Shown in pieces: positions 24,736 to 34,858 of a DNA stretch of 64,000 nt (within the stretch, counting starts at the first letter, position 1; each line of letters starts with the position of its first letter). A model generated the notes under the pieces. That model was given only the letters and a program-made list of their open reading frames with translations. It was not told the DNA's origin and searched no databases. Made by a program: the position numbers and the translations under genes. This stretch comes from Saccharothrix sp. NRRL B-16314 (GTDB lineage Bacteria; Actinomycetota; Actinomycetes; Mycobacteriales; Pseudonocardiaceae): NCBI RefSeq assembly GCF_000716595.1, contig NZ_JNXC01000003.1, positions 1-64,000 of the forward strand, in the 5' to 3' direction.

Positions 24736-25767
24736 TCAGAGCGCTAGCGACCGGGCGCGTGCCAACTCCGCTTCCGGGTCACCGAGGTGGTAGACGCGCT
24801 CGCTCGGCTCGATGTTGTCCAGGAACTCCTGGTACACCAACGCGGCCACGAGGTGTGACGCCGGCCGCGCGTGCCGCAGCGCACCCACCGGATCGCTCGA
24901 CGGGTAGTGGCTCAGCCACGCCTCGACCCACGCACGTTCGATCGCCGGACGGATCTCCGGCGCCACGAACCCGATCAGCCGCGCCGCGTCCAACGCCGGG
25001 TGGCCCCAGTGCGCGTCACCCCAGTCGAGCACCACACCGCCGGACCGCCAGTTGCCGGGGTGGAAATCGCCGTGCAGCACCGTGTCCGGCAACCCGAAAT
25101 CGGGCATCGACACCCCGCGCGCACGCAACCTCGGCACACCGGCCGACGCCGCCTGCACCGCGACCCACCGCGGCACGATCCGCTCGACCACCTCCTCGCC
25201 CGGCTGCCAGCAGTCCACCCCGGACGCCTCACCCAGCAGCACCCGGCCGGACTCCGACGCGATCAACGCGGGCGTCAACGACGGGTCGACCGACGCCACC
25301 AGCCGGATCACCGCGCCCTCGTCCGCCAGGAACGGCGGCGTCGCCTTGGCCCACACCGCACCGGAAGCCGTCGGCAGTCGGTACAGGCACGACAGGTTCC
25401 ACGTCTTCACCTGCACGGGCGGCCCGGTCACGTCGACGTGCCGCCGCGCCCACTCGACCAGCGCCGCCGGACCACCGGGCCGGGCCCACGGCAACCGCAA
25501 CGGGTGGTCCGGGAACTCGTGCCGCCCGGTCGAGGACAAGCCGTCCGGCACGCGGTCGGCCTCCACCTGGTACGTCACCACGCCGTCGCGCATCGCCGGT
25601 GACGTCGTGCCGACCAGCCGCAGCACGCACGTCGTCACGCCCAGCACGCGGTCCAAGTGCTCGGTCACGGGCTGTACGTCGTTCCACCACGGGCTGTCCA
25701 CCGTGAACGGGTCGGCCTCGCCCACGTACCGACCGCCGACCGTCACCAGAGCCCTGACCTCCCGCAT
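24736..25767 (-). CDS. aminoglycoside phosphotransferase-fold kinase
   Basis: The C-terminal two thirds of this 343-residue protein is a choline/aminoglycoside-kinase fold: the catalytic loop [15 protein letters not shown] followed by the metal-binding [20 protein letters not shown]. The N-terminal 100 residues ([27 protein letters not shown]) resemble a small beta domain that is not part of the kinase core. The substrate may be an amino alcohol, sugar or aminoglycoside. ATG 25767 is the only good start. It is convergent with DUF3817 and shares a strand with marR downstream of that gene's end. Confidence 0.82.
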   Translation of the reverse strand: MREVRALVTVGGRYVGEADPFTVDSPWWNDVQPVTEHLDRVLGVTTCVLRLVGTTSPAMRDGVVTYQVEADRVPDGLSSTGRHEFPDHPLRLPWARPGGPAALVEWARRHVDVTGPPVQVKTWNLSCLYRLPTASGAVWAKATPPFLADEGAVIRLVASVDPSLTPALIASESGRVLLGEASGVDCWQPGEEVVERIVPRWVAVQAASAGVPRLRARGVSMPDFGLPDTVLHGDFHPGNWRSGGVVLDWGDAHWGHPALDAARLIGFVAPEIRPAIERAWVEAWLSHYPSSDPVGALRHARPASHLVAALVYQEFLDNIEPSERVYHLGDPEAELARARSLAL

Positions 25768-25885
25768 GGGTGGAGGGTGGCCGTGCCGCCGACTTGTGTC
25801 GAGCGGATTTGCCCGCGACCCGAGGCTGCGAACTCAGCCCGCGATCCGACGCTGCGGCCTGAGGCTGCGGCCCGTGGCTGCGAGC

Positions 25886-26389
25886 TCAGTCCTCGAAGTC
25901 GCCGACCGCGCGGCGGACCTTCGCCAGCAGGTCCGTCAGCTGCTCGGTCTGCCGGTCGGTCAGCCCGCGCAACCCGAAGTCGACGCTCGTCACGGCTTCC
26001 GTCGCGGCCTCACGCCTGCTGTGCCCCGCCTCGGTGATCTCCACCAGCGTGGTGCGGCGGTCGGTCGGGTGCGGGTTGCGGCGCACCAGCCCGTCCGCCT
26101 CCAGCCGGTCCACGATGTTCGTGACGCTCGTCGGGTGCAGCTGGAGGCGCTCGCCCATGACCCGCATCGGCAGGCTGCCCGTGCGGGCGAACGTCAGCAG
26201 CACCAGTGCCTCGAACCGCGCGAACGTCAACCCGTGCGGCTTGAGGGCGGCGTCCACAGCGGACTGGATGATCTGCTGTACTCGCATGACGCTGGTGACC
26301 GCCGCCATCGCCGTCGACGGACCGATCCGCTTCTCCCACAGCTCGGCGGCGCGCGCGATGGGGTCGAACGGCAACGGCTGCGACGTCAT
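25886..26389 (-). CDS. MarR family transcriptional regulator
   Basis: This 167-residue winged-helix protein has [73 protein letters not shown] (residues about 50-122, quoted in parts) with the DRR wing. It is divergent from the thiamine-binding-type gene. A TACCAGTGGGTA element (26400-26411) lies in the 42-base gap and could be its own operator. The target is unknown. Confidence 0.9.
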   Translation of the reverse strand: MTSQPLPFDPIARAAELWEKRIGPSTAMAAVTSVMRVQQIIQSAVDAALKPHGLTFARFEALVLLTFARTGSLPMRVMGERLQLHPTSVTNIVDRLEADGLVRRNPHPTDRRTTLVEITEAGHSRREAATEAVTSVDFGLRGLTDRQTEQLTDLLAKVRRAVGDFED

Positions 26390-26399
26390 GCGCCGAAGC

Positions 26400-26411
26400 T
26401 ACCAGTGGGTA
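26400..26411. promoter_or_regulatory. TACCAGTGGGTA element (site F)
   Basis: TACC and GGTA arms around AGTG lie 11 bases upstream of the marR start and 20 bases before the divergent gene. The element matches the etf site (TACCCGTGGGTA) at 11 of 12 positions. It may be a MarR operator rather than a member of the acyl-CoA set. Confidence 0.35.
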
Positions 26412-26431
26412 CCGACACGCAGGAGGCAGTA

Positions 26432-26734
26432 GTGCTCGTCGCGTTCAGCGTCAGCCCGCTCGGCGGGGAGTCCGACAGCGTGGCCGCGGCCGTCGCCGAG
26501 GCCGTGCGGGTGGTCCGGGAGTCCGGCCTGCCCAACGAGACCAACGCCATGTTCACGCTGGTGGAGGGCGAGTGGGACGAGGTGATGGCGGTGGTGAAGA
26601 AGGCGACGGAGGTCGTGCAGGCCACCGCGCCGAGGGTGAGCCTCGTGCTCAAAGCGGACATCCGGCCGGGCTTCACGGGCCAGTTGACTGCCAAGGTGGA
26701 ACGGGTCGAACGTCACCTGGCCGGCGAGGGGTGA
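26432..26734 (+). CDS. MTH1187/YkoF-type thiamine-binding protein
   Basis: This 100-residue ferredoxin-like protein has the COG0011 pattern: [50 protein letters not shown] (quoted in parts), with the SPLG and NAMFT elements of thiamine-binding MTH1187 proteins. GTG 26432 follows AGGAGG. It is cytosolic and probably buffers or senses thiamine-like molecules. The SCO6745-type gene starts 21 bases downstream. Confidence 0.85.
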   Translation: MLVAFSVSPLGGESDSVAAAVAEAVRVVRESGLPNETNAMFTLVEGEWDEVMAVVKKATEVVQATAPRVSLVLKADIRPGFTGQLTAKVERVERHLAGEG

Positions 26735-26755
26735 GTCGTCGGTAAGTTGCGGGGC

Positions 26756-27601
26756 ATGACGCCCCGGGATCTGTGGTTGCGCTTCGAGACCTACCACGAC
26801 GTGACGTACTTCTCGCCGGAGTCGCGGGCGGTCACCGACGCGCTGGGCTGCAAGGGCGGCTGGATGGGCTACTTCGCCCAGCGCGCGGCACCGCTCGGCG
26901 CCGTTCCGCCGGAGATCGTCACCGCCGCGTTCTACAGCTTCCACCCGCGCATGGTGGCGCGTGCGCTGCCCGACGCGTGGCAGGTGGCCGACCCGGCCCG
27001 GTTCCTCGACGCCCGGCTGGAGGGCGTCGACCGGGCGCTGCGCCGGATGCTGGAGAACCTGGACGTCGCCGAGGCCGCCGACCTGGCCGGCGAGTCCGCC
27101 GACGCGGCGCAGATCGCGGGCCGGGTGCTGGCCGCGGCGAACCGCGCCCTGCCCGTCCCCGACGAGCCGCACCTCGCGCTGTGGCAGGCGTGCACGACGT
27201 TGCGCGAGTCGCGGGGTGACGGCCACATCGCCGCTCTGGTGGCCGCCGACCTGACCCCGTGCGAGACGTTGGTGCTGTTCAGCGCGGACAAGAACATCGA
27301 CCCGGCGTACATGCGGGTGGCGCGGGGTTGGTCGGAGGAGGAGTGGCGGGAAGCCGAAGCGTCGCTCACCGGGCGCGGCCTGTTCGACGACGGGCTCACG
27401 TCGGCCGGTCGGGCGCTGCGCGAGGACGTCGAACGCCGGACCGACGAGGCCGCCGCCCGCCCGTGGGACGTCCTGGGTGAGGCGGGCACCGCCCGGTTCG
27501 TCGCCCTGATGACCCCGATCGCCCGCCGGTTGGGGCACCTGAACGAGGCCATGCGGACGAACCCGATGGCGATCGACCCGGTCGCGCAACTCCCCGGCTA
27601 G
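26756..27601 (+). CDS. SCO6745 family protein
   Basis: This 281-residue soluble protein has the pattern LWLRFETYHDVTYFSPESRAVTDALGCKGGWMGYFAQRAAPLG at its start (residues 5-47, quoted in parts) and EAEASLTGRGLFDDGLTSAGRALREDVE near 205. The latter is a winged-helix-like wing, as in MarR-derived proteins of this actinobacterial family. Function unknown. ATG 26756 is 21 bases past the previous stop, so the two are likely co-transcribed. Confidence 0.78.
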   Translation: MTPRDLWLRFETYHDVTYFSPESRAVTDALGCKGGWMGYFAQRAAPLGAVPPEIVTAAFYSFHPRMVARALPDAWQVADPARFLDARLEGVDRALRRMLENLDVAEAADLAGESADAAQIAGRVLAAANRALPVPDEPHLALWQACTTLRESRGDGHIAALVAADLTPCETLVLFSADKNIDPAYMRVARGWSEEEWREAEASLTGRGLFDDGLTSAGRALREDVERRTDEAAARPWDVLGEAGTARFVALMTPIARRLGHLNEAMRTNPMAIDPVAQLPG

Positions 27602-27643
27602 CCGCGCGCGTCCTGCGGTCGGTCTCGTGCCAGGATGGAAGGC

Positions 27644-28627
27644 GTGACAAGGCCAGACCCCCGAAAGACCGCCGCAATGTCCGCCGCGCTGTCCGGGGCG
27701 GTCGACCTCGGCGCGCTGAAGGCCCGAGCCGACGCCGCGAGGCAGCGCGCCACCGCCCCACCCCCGCCGCCGGGCGGGGCCGGAGGTTCGGACGCCGGTC
27801 CGAGCCCGTGGGTGCTGGACGTCACCGAGGCGACGTTCCAGTCGGTTGTCGAGCGCTCCCTGGACGTGCCGGTCGTGGTCGAGTTGACCGCGACGTGGAG
27901 CCCCGAGGCGGGCCAGCTCTCACCGGTGCTAGAACGCGCCGCCAAGGCGGGCGGCGGCACGTGGCTGCTCGCCAGGGTCGACCTGGACGCGAACCCGCGG
28001 ATCGGCCAGGCGTTCGGCGTGCAGTCGGTGCCGACCGTGGTGGCGATCGCCGGTGGCCAGCCCATCGACGCGTTCGCCGGCCCGCTGTCGGAGGCCGAGT
28101 TCGGCCAGTGGATCGACCGGCTGCTGGACGCCCTGCGTGATCGTCTGCCGGGCATCAAGGCGGCGGAAGCGAACCGCACCGCGTCGCCCGCCGGTGACGA
28201 GCCGGTGGCCGAGCCGGAGGATTCGCGTTTCACGGCCGCGGAGGAAGCCTTCGAGCAGGGCGACTTCGCCGCCGCGGAGGCCGCGTACGAGGCCATCCTG
28301 GCGGCCGAACCGGCGAACGTCGAGGCCAAGGCGGCGCTGGCGCAGGTCCGGTTCACGGCGCGGGCCGAGGCCGTGCCGTCGGACGCCATCGCGAAGGCCG
28401 ACGGGAACCCGGACGACCTGGACGCCCAACTGGCCGCCGCTGATCTGGAGCTGGCGACCAACGACGTGGAGAAGGCGTTCAAGCGCCTGATCGACACCGT
28501 CCGCCGGGTCTACGGCGACGATCGCGACCGGGTCCGCGAACACCTCGTGAACCTGTTCGAACTGTTCCCGCCGGACGACGAACGAGTGGCGAAGGCCCGC
28601 CGCAACCTGGCCAGCGCCCTCTACTGA
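27644..28627 (+). CDS. thioredoxin-like co-chaperone (CnoX/YbbN type)
   Basis: This 327-residue protein has a thioredoxin fold at residues about 55-165 and a C-terminal TPR-like domain ([27 protein letters not shown]). The usual CxxC is replaced: [13 protein letters not shown] stands where WCGPC would be, so it has no dithiol activity. Family members act as holdases that hand clients to GroEL/DnaK. The Pro-Pro-rich linker near residue 40 is odd but common in actinomycetes. GTG 27644 is preferred to ATG 27635. Rv1324 of M. tuberculosis, also near glgB/glgE/glgP, is the likely equivalent, from memory. Confidence 0.88.
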   Translation: MTRPDPRKTAAMSAALSGAVDLGALKARADAARQRATAPPPPPGGAGGSDAGPSPWVLDVTEATFQSVVERSLDVPVVVELTATWSPEAGQLSPVLERAAKAGGGTWLLARVDLDANPRIGQAFGVQSVPTVVAIAGGQPIDAFAGPLSEAEFGQWIDRLLDALRDRLPGIKAAEANRTASPAGDEPVAEPEDSRFTAAEEAFEQGDFAAAEAAYEAILAAEPANVEAKAALAQVRFTARAEAVPSDAIAKADGNPDDLDAQLAAADLELATNDVEKAFKRLIDTVRRVYGDDRDRVREHLVNLFELFPPDDERVAKARRNLASALY

Positions 28628-28876
28628 CCCGACCTGACCCGACCTGACCTGAACTGGGCGCCGACTCGCGCTTCGGCTGATGTCGGCCGGCGCGCAGGCT
28701 CATGCCGGCCTGCGCGCTGGCTGACGCCGGCTCGCGCCGGCCTGTGCACCGGTTGACGCCGACCTGCACCGGTTGACGTTGGCTGATGCCGACCCGCGCC
28801 GGGCCACGTTGGTCTGCGCACCGGCCACGCTGACGTGCGCCGGGTCGCGGTGCCCGAGCCGACGGCTCGAGGGAGG
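28628..28876. repeat. degenerate short repeats, no gene
   Basis: This stretch holds many imperfect copies of 10-22 base phrases such as GGCTGACGCCGGC, CCGGTTGACGCCGACC and TGCGCACCGGCC, plus CCGACCTGAC at its start. An open frame through it on the minus strand reads only as repeated GRHQP-like peptide and is not credited. Confidence 0.65.
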
Positions 28877-30310
28877 TCAGCCGGAGTACTTGCGGGTGCA
28901 GAGGCCCGAGCCCTGGTAGAAGCCGTCGCGGAACGCCTCCACGCGGGCGAACCCGGACGGCACGACGGTCCCGTTCACGTCAGCGGCGATCAGGCTCTTG
29001 TCGGCCAGCAGCTCCGCCACCGCCTCGTCCAGGTCACCGGACGACAACCGCAGCCGCGCACCGGTCTGAGTCGTGGTCCCGGCCCAGGCCCCGGTCAGGC
29101 AAGCCGTGCGCAACCCCGCCGCCGGCCCCTCCAACCCGTACCCGGTCGCCTTCTGGATCGACAACGCGAACCGCGACGCCACCTCGGCGAACGCGGCGAA
29201 GTCGCCGATACCGCCCTTCTGCCCGCGCTTCGGCGGCGTCCCGATCTTCACCAGGTCGGGCAGGTCGATCGAGATCGAGTTCGTCGCCGGGCAGTACGAA
29301 GCGGGCGACGTCTCGGAGACGTCGGGACAGTCCGCCCCGGAGTCCGACAACGACGGCGGGGTCGCGCCGGACTGCTTGTACGCCTCCTTCAACGACTCCT
29401 CGAGCAGGTCCAGCGACTTCTGGTCGTCCACCTTCAGGTTGCCCTTGCCCTGCCCGGTGTCCTGGTCCTTCGAGTCGAACTTCTGCTGCGTGATCCGCGC
29501 CTTGATCTCCGCCTCGTCGATCTGCGCGCACCGCGTCGGATCACCGGCGAACCCGAACTGGAACGCCGCCACCCGGTCGAACGCGCTGCCGTGCGCGCCC
29601 TGCTTCTCGGCGGACGTCCCCGCCGCGTCCCGGATGAAGAACATCGTCGCCAGCACCTGGTTCAACCCGGGCCCGGTCGAGATCCGGAAGTGCTTGGACT
29701 TGCCCTCGGCCACCCACCGGAAGAAGTTGCCCGCGTAGCAGTCGGCCTGCTGCTCCTTGATGATCGACGGCGTGGCCTGGTTGATCCCGCCGACGTCACC
29801 GAGCTTGTACTGGATGGCGTGACCCATCTCGTGCGCCAGCACGGTCACCACCGACATGGGCCCGAACGCGTCGTCCAGCATCGGCAGCAGCTCACCGCGG
29901 TCCCACGCGATCGAGTCGTCCAGCGAGCAGTAGAACGCGTTCGCCACCCCCGCCGTGTTCGTGCGGCAGATGTCGACGCCCTTGCCGTTGGAGTCATACG
30001 ACACCAGCCGCTTCACCGGCTGGAACTCCTTGTCGAACCGGGCGGGAAGCTGCTCGGTCCAGTACTCCTCGACGTCGGCCAGCGTGTTGATCGCGAGCCG
30101 GTCCATCTCACCGCCGTCGCCACCTTCGACCTGGAGGTCGGCGTCCGCCACACCGGGCTTCGCGCCGCTCTCACCGGTGGTGATGTCCAACCCGGCCACC
30201 TTGGTGACGTCCGGCCGCTCGGACCGGCCCGATCCGCTCACGACCTGGGTGCACCCGGTCAACGCCAACGCGGCGACGAGCGTCGCAGCTACCCAAGCCC
30301 GTCGAGCCAT
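28877..30310 (-). CDS. neutral zinc metallopeptidase lipoprotein (paralogue 1)
   Basis: This 477-residue predicted lipoprotein has a signal peptide with lipobox ALTGC (Cys20) and an extracytoplasmic metalloprotease domain. Its zinc motif is VLAHEMGHAIQ (HExxH) near residue 158. Downstream are EQQADCYAGNFFRW, with a likely third ligand, and GSAFDRVAAFQFGF. The family is the actinobacterial ypfJ-like neutral zinc metallopeptidase. ATG 30310 gives the proper signal. It is the partner of a second, diverged copy directly upstream on the same strand, suggesting a duplication. Substrates are unknown. Confidence 0.88.
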   Translation of the reverse strand: MARRAWVAATLVAALALTGCTQVVSGSGRSERPDVTKVAGLDITTGESGAKPGVADADLQVEGGDGGEMDRLAINTLADVEEYWTEQLPARFDKEFQPVKRLVSYDSNGKGVDICRTNTAGVANAFYCSLDDSIAWDRGELLPMLDDAFGPMSVVTVLAHEMGHAIQYKLGDVGGINQATPSIIKEQQADCYAGNFFRWVAEGKSKHFRISTGPGLNQVLATMFFIRDAAGTSAEKQGAHGSAFDRVAAFQFGFAGDPTRCAQIDEAEIKARITQQKFDSKDQDTGQGKGNLKVDDQKSLDLLEESLKEAYKQSGATPPSLSDSGADCPDVSETSPASYCPATNSISIDLPDLVKIGTPPKRGQKGGIGDFAAFAEVASRFALSIQKATGYGLEGPAAGLRTACLTGAWAGTTTQTGARLRLSSGDLDEAVAELLADKSLIAADVNGTVVPSGFARVEAFRDGFYQGSGLCTRKYSG

Positions 30311-30374
30311 GCCCAAGCCCCATCCCAGGTCCGTGCCGATCCGAGTGCGCACCCTACTTGGCCGGCCCGCCCGA

Positions 30375-31754
30375 CTACGCCAAACCGCAGGCTTTCGTTC
30401 CCTCCATGACACCGCCGCGGAACACGTCGACCCGCTTGAACCCCGGATCGAGCGCCGCGGACCCCGTCGCGTCCCGCGCCGCGTAGTCGTACGCGAGCAG
30501 CACGCGGACCGCCTCGTCCAGGTCGCCGGGCGACAACCCGAACCCCTTCTGCCGGACGAACACCTCCCGCGTGTACGCGCCGGCCAGGCACAACGCCGTG
30601 GTCGCCGCCTCCTCGCCTTCGACCTCGACGCCCATGGCCGCCATCGCCGCCATCGCGTACCGGCTGGCCAGCAGCACGCCCGTCGCGTAGTCGCCGATCT
30701 CGGCGTGCAGCTCGGGCAGGTCCGCCTTGACCTCGAACTCCACCGCCTTGTCCGCCGGGCAGTACGCCACCGGGCCCTGGTCGCCGGAGCAGTCCGGCTC
30801 CTCCTCGGTGGGGGTGGCCTTCGGGTCGGCCCACGTCTTGCCCGCCTGCGTGGTCAGGCTCTCGTAGTAGTCGTTCAGGTCGGGCGTGACGAACTCCAGC
30901 ATCTCGTCGAACGGCAGGTTGCCGCCCCGGTCGCGGTCGTCGGCGGTGGTGAACGCCTGCTGGGTGAACGCCCGGTTGTCCACCGACATGGCCGCGCAGA
31001 ACTCGACGCCCTGCTGGTAGCCGTCCTGGAACGCGGACACCCGGTCGAACGCGTTGCCGTGCGCGGACCGGTCGTCGGCCGACGTGCCGACCGGGTCGCG
31101 GAACGTGATCAGCGCGCCGAGCGCCGCGTCCAGCGTGTCCGAGCCGATGTCCAGGTGCTCGGACTTGTCGTCGTTCACCCACTTCACGAACGCGCCCGCG
31201 AAGCAGTCGGCCATCGCCTCGGTGAGGATCGTGGGGAACCGCTGCGGTTCGCGGCGTTCGGCTTCCGGGGTGATGCCCATCCGGTTCTGCACGGCGTGGC
31301 CCATCTCGTGGGCCAGCACGATCACCACGGCGGCGTCGCCGTAGCCGTCCCGGAGGACGGGCAGCAGCGCGGCGCGGTCCCAGGCGATGGCGTCGGCGCT
31401 GGGGCAGTAGAACGCGTTGCCCTCGACGTCGGAGGCCTTCTCGGTGCACGGCGGCGGCTTGGCGGACGGGTCCGCAGTGTCGACCGAGTAGATGCCGCCT
31501 TCCAGCGGCTGCCACGCCTTGTCGAACGTCTGCGGGAAGGCCTCTTCCCAGAACGTGTCGATGTCGGTGATGGCGGTCGCCGCGAGCTGGTCGATGGTGC
31601 CGCCGTCGGTGCCCCGGATGAAGCTCGGGTCGACCGTGCCCCTGGTGACGGACTCGCCGGCCGTCGGCCTGCCCGGTACCAGTTGGGCGCACGCGGTGGT
31701 GACCAGCAGCAGGGTTGTCGTCAGCAGGACCAGCCGAGCCGATGCGAGCCGCAT
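30375..31754 (-). CDS. neutral zinc metallopeptidase lipoprotein (paralogue 2)
   Basis: This 459-residue predicted lipoprotein has a signal ending VTTACAQ (lipobox TTAC) and the same layout as its neighbour: zinc motif VLAHEMGHAVQ, EAMADCFAGAFVKW and GNAFDRVSAFQDGY. Its C-terminal half is shorter and more acidic. Cysteines at matching places (GNAFYCPSADAIAWDRAALLP) indicate common origin. It is upstream of paralogue 1 with 64 bases between, so the two may be one transcript. ATG 31754 has no rival. Confidence 0.88.
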   Translation of the reverse strand: MRLASARLVLLTTTLLLVTTACAQLVPGRPTAGESVTRGTVDPSFIRGTDGGTIDQLAATAITDIDTFWEEAFPQTFDKAWQPLEGGIYSVDTADPSAKPPPCTEKASDVEGNAFYCPSADAIAWDRAALLPVLRDGYGDAAVVIVLAHEMGHAVQNRMGITPEAERREPQRFPTILTEAMADCFAGAFVKWVNDDKSEHLDIGSDTLDAALGALITFRDPVGTSADDRSAHGNAFDRVSAFQDGYQQGVEFCAAMSVDNRAFTQQAFTTADDRDRGGNLPFDEMLEFVTPDLNDYYESLTTQAGKTWADPKATPTEEEPDCSGDQGPVAYCPADKAVEFEVKADLPELHAEIGDYATGVLLASRYAMAAMAAMGVEVEGEEAATTALCLAGAYTREVFVRQKGFGLSPGDLDEAVRVLLAYDYAARDATGSAALDPGFKRVDVFRGGVMEGTKACGLA

Positions 31755-31842
31755 CCGTCCATTGTGCCTGCCCCGACCCCCTGTTGAGGTCCCCTTGGCA
31801 CCGAGGCCCGGGAAAGTTGCGCGGGTCCGCCGGGCCTTGACG

Positions 31843-32638
31843 TCAGGACGCGGTGGTCCCCCTCACCGCCCAGGCACGGGCGGTGAGGGGGATGGAGCCG
31901 TCGGTGTTGGTGGGCAGGCGGGTGCGGAGGAGCTCGCGGAGGGCTCGGCGGCGGTCCTCCGGCAGGGACGCGGTGTACGCGGGTGCCGGGCCCTGACCGC
32001 CGAGGAACGGCCGCCAGTAGTCCTCGAAGTCGGCGAACACGGTCGGCACCACCAGCGCCTTCACCTCCACCGCACCCAGGCCCGCCCCGGCCCACAAGGC
32101 CCGCAGGGGCTCCGGCCGGCACAGCGGGAACCGGCCGGCCCTCGTCCAGGTCGTGCGCGGCGGGGTCGAGGTAGGTGGCGGCGTCCCAGAAGCACCGCGT
32201 GATCGCCATGCCGTCGGCGTAGTCCCACACGTACGCCGCGACGACACCGCCCGGCGCGGTGACCCTGGCGAACTCGGCCAGCGCCCGGCCGGGGTCGGGC
32301 ACGAAGTTGAGCGACAGGCCACCGACGACCGCGTCGAACTCGTCATCGGCGAACGGCAGCGACCGGGCGTCACCGGCCTGGAACCGGGCCCGCCGGTCCG
32401 AGACCCGATCACGCGCCGTGCCCAGGAACCCCTCGGACGGGTCGACGCCGACCACTTTCGCCGGCTCCTCGACCCGCAGCACGGCGGCCGTCAACGCACC
32501 GGTGCCGCACCCCACGTCCAGCCAGCGCCGGCCCGCCGGCACCTCCAGCCAGTCGAGGAACAGCCCCGCCACGGGACGGCTCCAGCGCCCGACGTACGCC
32601 TCGTAAGCCTCGCCGACCGCCCACACATCGCCCGTCAT
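31843..32638 (-). pseudogene. class I SAM-dependent methyltransferase, frameshifted
   Basis: The first 168 or so codons encode a SAM methyltransferase (motif I LDVGCGTGALTAAVL, motif II FDAVVGGLSLNFVPDP, motif III FARVTAPGGVVAAYVWDYADG). After the segment DLDEGR, at the run CCGGCCGGCC (32131-32140), the frame shifts by one base. The true continuation (CRPEPLRALWAGAGLGAVEVKALVVP and on) lies in another frame to the stop at 31843. One extra base in that run would explain it. It may be a real inactivation or a sequencing error in a GC run. The original frame continues into unrelated sequence to 31721. Confidence 0.8.
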
Positions 32639-32677
32639 CGATCAAGGATCGCACGGCGGGCGCCGCCGCCGGATCGA

Positions 32678-34858
32678 TCAGCCGGTCCCTTTTCCCTCGG
32701 GGGTCAGGTAGACGACGCCCGCCGGCGGCAGTTGGAGCACCGCCGAAGCCGGTCGCCCGTGCCACGGCTGCTCCTCCGCCACCACCCCGCCGAGGTTCCC
32801 GACACCGGAGCCGCCGTACACCTCCGAGTCCGTGTTCACCACCTCGCGCCACCGCCCGGCCAGCGGCAGGCCGATCCGGTAGTCGTGGTGCGGCATGCCG
32901 GCGAAGTTCGCGACGCACGCGAGCACCGACCCGTCCTCACCGATCCGGAGGAAGCTCAGCACGTTCCCCGCCGAGTCGTTCGCGTCGATCCACGAGAACC
33001 CCTCCGGCTTGTTGTCCGCGCTGTACAGGGCCGGTGACTCCTTGTAGACCCGGTTCAGGTCCGAGATCAGCCCGAGCAGGCCCTTGTGCAGCGGCGACTC
33101 CAGCAGGTGCCAGTCCAGCGACCGGCCCTCCGACCACTCGTCGCGCTGCCCGAACTCGCCGCCCATGAACAGCAGCTGCTTGCCGGGGTGTGCCCACATG
33201 AACGCCAGCAGCGACCGCAGCCCGGCCGCCTTGTTCCAGTCGTCGCCGGGCATCCGCTGCCACAGCGAGCCCTTGCCGTGCACGACCTCGTCGTGCGACA
33301 GCGGCAGCACGAAGTTCTCGCTCCACGCGTAGACCAGCGAGAACGTGATCTCGTTGTGGTGGTAGGACCGGTGGATGGGCTCGCGCGACAGGTAGTGCAG
33401 CGAGTCGTGCATCCACCCCATGTTCCACTTGAACCCGAACCCGAGCCCGCCGAGGTGCGTCGGCCGCGAGACGCCCGGCCACGCGGTCGACTCCTCCGCC
33501 ACCATCACCACGCCGGGGTGGCGCTTGTAGACGGTGGCGTTCAGCTCCTGGAGGAACCGCACCGCGTCCAGGTTCTCCCGGCCACCGTACTGGTTGGGCA
33601 GCCACTGGCCTTCCTGCCGCGAGTAGTCCAGGTACAGCATCGAGGCCACCGCGTCGACACGCAGGCCGTCGATGTGGAACTCCTCGATCCAGTACAGGGC
33701 GTTGGCGACCAGGAAGTTCCGCACCTCGTTGCGCCCGAAGTCGAACACCAGCGTGCCCCAGTCGGGGTGTTCGCCCCGGCGCGGGTCCTCGTGCTCGTAC
33801 AGCGCGGAGCCGTCGAACTTCGCCAGCGCCCACGCGTCGCGCGGGAAGTGGGCGGGCACCCAGTCCATGATCACGCCGATGCCCCGCTGGTGCAGGGTGT
33901 CGACGAAGAACCGGAAGTCGTCGGGCGACCCGAACCGGGAGGTCGGCGCGTAGTACGACGTCACCTGGTAGCCCCACGACCCGCCGAACGGGTGCTCGGC
34001 CACCGGCATCAGCTCGATGTGCGTGAAACCGGCGTCGACCACGTAGTCCGCCAGCTCGGTGGCCAGCTCCCGGTACCCCAGTCCGTGCCCGTCGACGTCA
34101 TGCCGCCAGGAGCCGAGGTGCACCTCGTACACGGAGACCGGGGCGTCGATCCACTTGGTGGCGTCACGCCTGGCCTCCCACTCCGCGTCGCCCCAGGTGT
34201 GGGTCGACCGGGTGACGACGGACGCCGTGGCCGGTGGCCTCTCGGTGGCGAACGCCATCGGGTCGGCCTTCTCGTGCCACGCGCCGTCCCGGCCGAGGAT
34301 CCGGAACTTGTACCGGGTGCCCGCCGGGATGCCGGGGATGAACACCTCCCACACGCCGGACGAGCCGAGCGACCTCAGCGGGTTGGCCCGGCCGTCCCAC
34401 CCGTCGAAGTCGCCGCACACCCGCACACCGCGCGCGGTCGGCGCCCAGACGGCGAACGAGACGCCCGAGACGGTGCCGTTCGGGGTGTCGTAGCTGCGCA
34501 CCCGCGAGCCCAGGACGTCCCACAGCCGCTCGTGCCTGCCCTCGCCGATGAGGTGCAGGTCCAGCTCGCCGACGGTCGGCAGCCACCGGTACGGGTCGTC
34601 GACCTCCACGGTCGTGCCGCCGTACTCGACCTCCAGGCGGTAGTCACCGGGGTGCTCGGGCAGCTCGCCCGCGAACAGCCCGTCGGTGACCCGGTCCAGC
34701 TCGAAGCGCTTGTCACCGGCCATCACGGCCACCGCGGACGCGCCCGGGCGCAGCGCCCGCGCGACCACCCCCTCCGGGACGTGGTGCACGCCGAGCACCG
34801 AGTGCGGGTCGTGGTGCGCCCCGGCCAGCAGTCGGTCGACGTCCTCGGGCGAGATCAT
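32678..34858 (-). CDS. glgB: 1,4-alpha-glucan branching enzyme
   Basis: This 726-residue GH13 branching enzyme makes alpha-1,6 branches on the glucan. It has an N-terminal CBM48-type domain ([23 protein letters not shown]) and the GH13 motifs: [21 protein letters not shown] with the nucleophile Asp, [14 protein letters not shown] with the acid Glu, and [12 protein letters not shown]. The early [13 protein letters not shown] segment is typical of GlgB. The start overlaps the mak stop as ATGA, so it is translationally coupled to mak. It is last in the glgE-treS-mak-glgB unit, the usual GlgE-pathway set. Confidence 0.96.
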   Translation of the reverse strand: MISPEDVDRLLAGAHHDPHSVLGVHHVPEGVVARALRPGASAVAVMAGDKRFELDRVTDGLFAGELPEHPGDYRLEVEYGGTTVEVDDPYRWLPTVGELDLHLIGEGRHERLWDVLGSRVRSYDTPNGTVSGVSFAVWAPTARGVRVCGDFDGWDGRANPLRSLGSSGVWEVFIPGIPAGTRYKFRILGRDGAWHEKADPMAFATERPPATASVVTRSTHTWGDAEWEARRDATKWIDAPVSVYEVHLGSWRHDVDGHGLGYRELATELADYVVDAGFTHIELMPVAEHPFGGSWGYQVTSYYAPTSRFGSPDDFRFFVDTLHQRGIGVIMDWVPAHFPRDAWALAKFDGSALYEHEDPRRGEHPDWGTLVFDFGRNEVRNFLVANALYWIEEFHIDGLRVDAVASMLYLDYSRQEGQWLPNQYGGRENLDAVRFLQELNATVYKRHPGVVMVAEESTAWPGVSRPTHLGGLGFGFKWNMGWMHDSLHYLSREPIHRSYHHNEITFSLVYAWSENFVLPLSHDEVVHGKGSLWQRMPGDDWNKAAGLRSLLAFMWAHPGKQLLFMGGEFGQRDEWSEGRSLDWHLLESPLHKGLLGLISDLNRVYKESPALYSADNKPEGFSWIDANDSAGNVLSFLRIGEDGSVLACVANFAGMPHHDYRIGLPLAGRWREVVNTDSEVYGGSGVGNLGGVVAEEQPWHGRPASAVLQLPPAGVVYLTPEGKGTG

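Noticed and set aside
28621..28821. 66-residue minus-strand frame with GRHQP phrases
   Set aside because: It is the translation of degenerate repeats; no ribosome site or conservation is visible.
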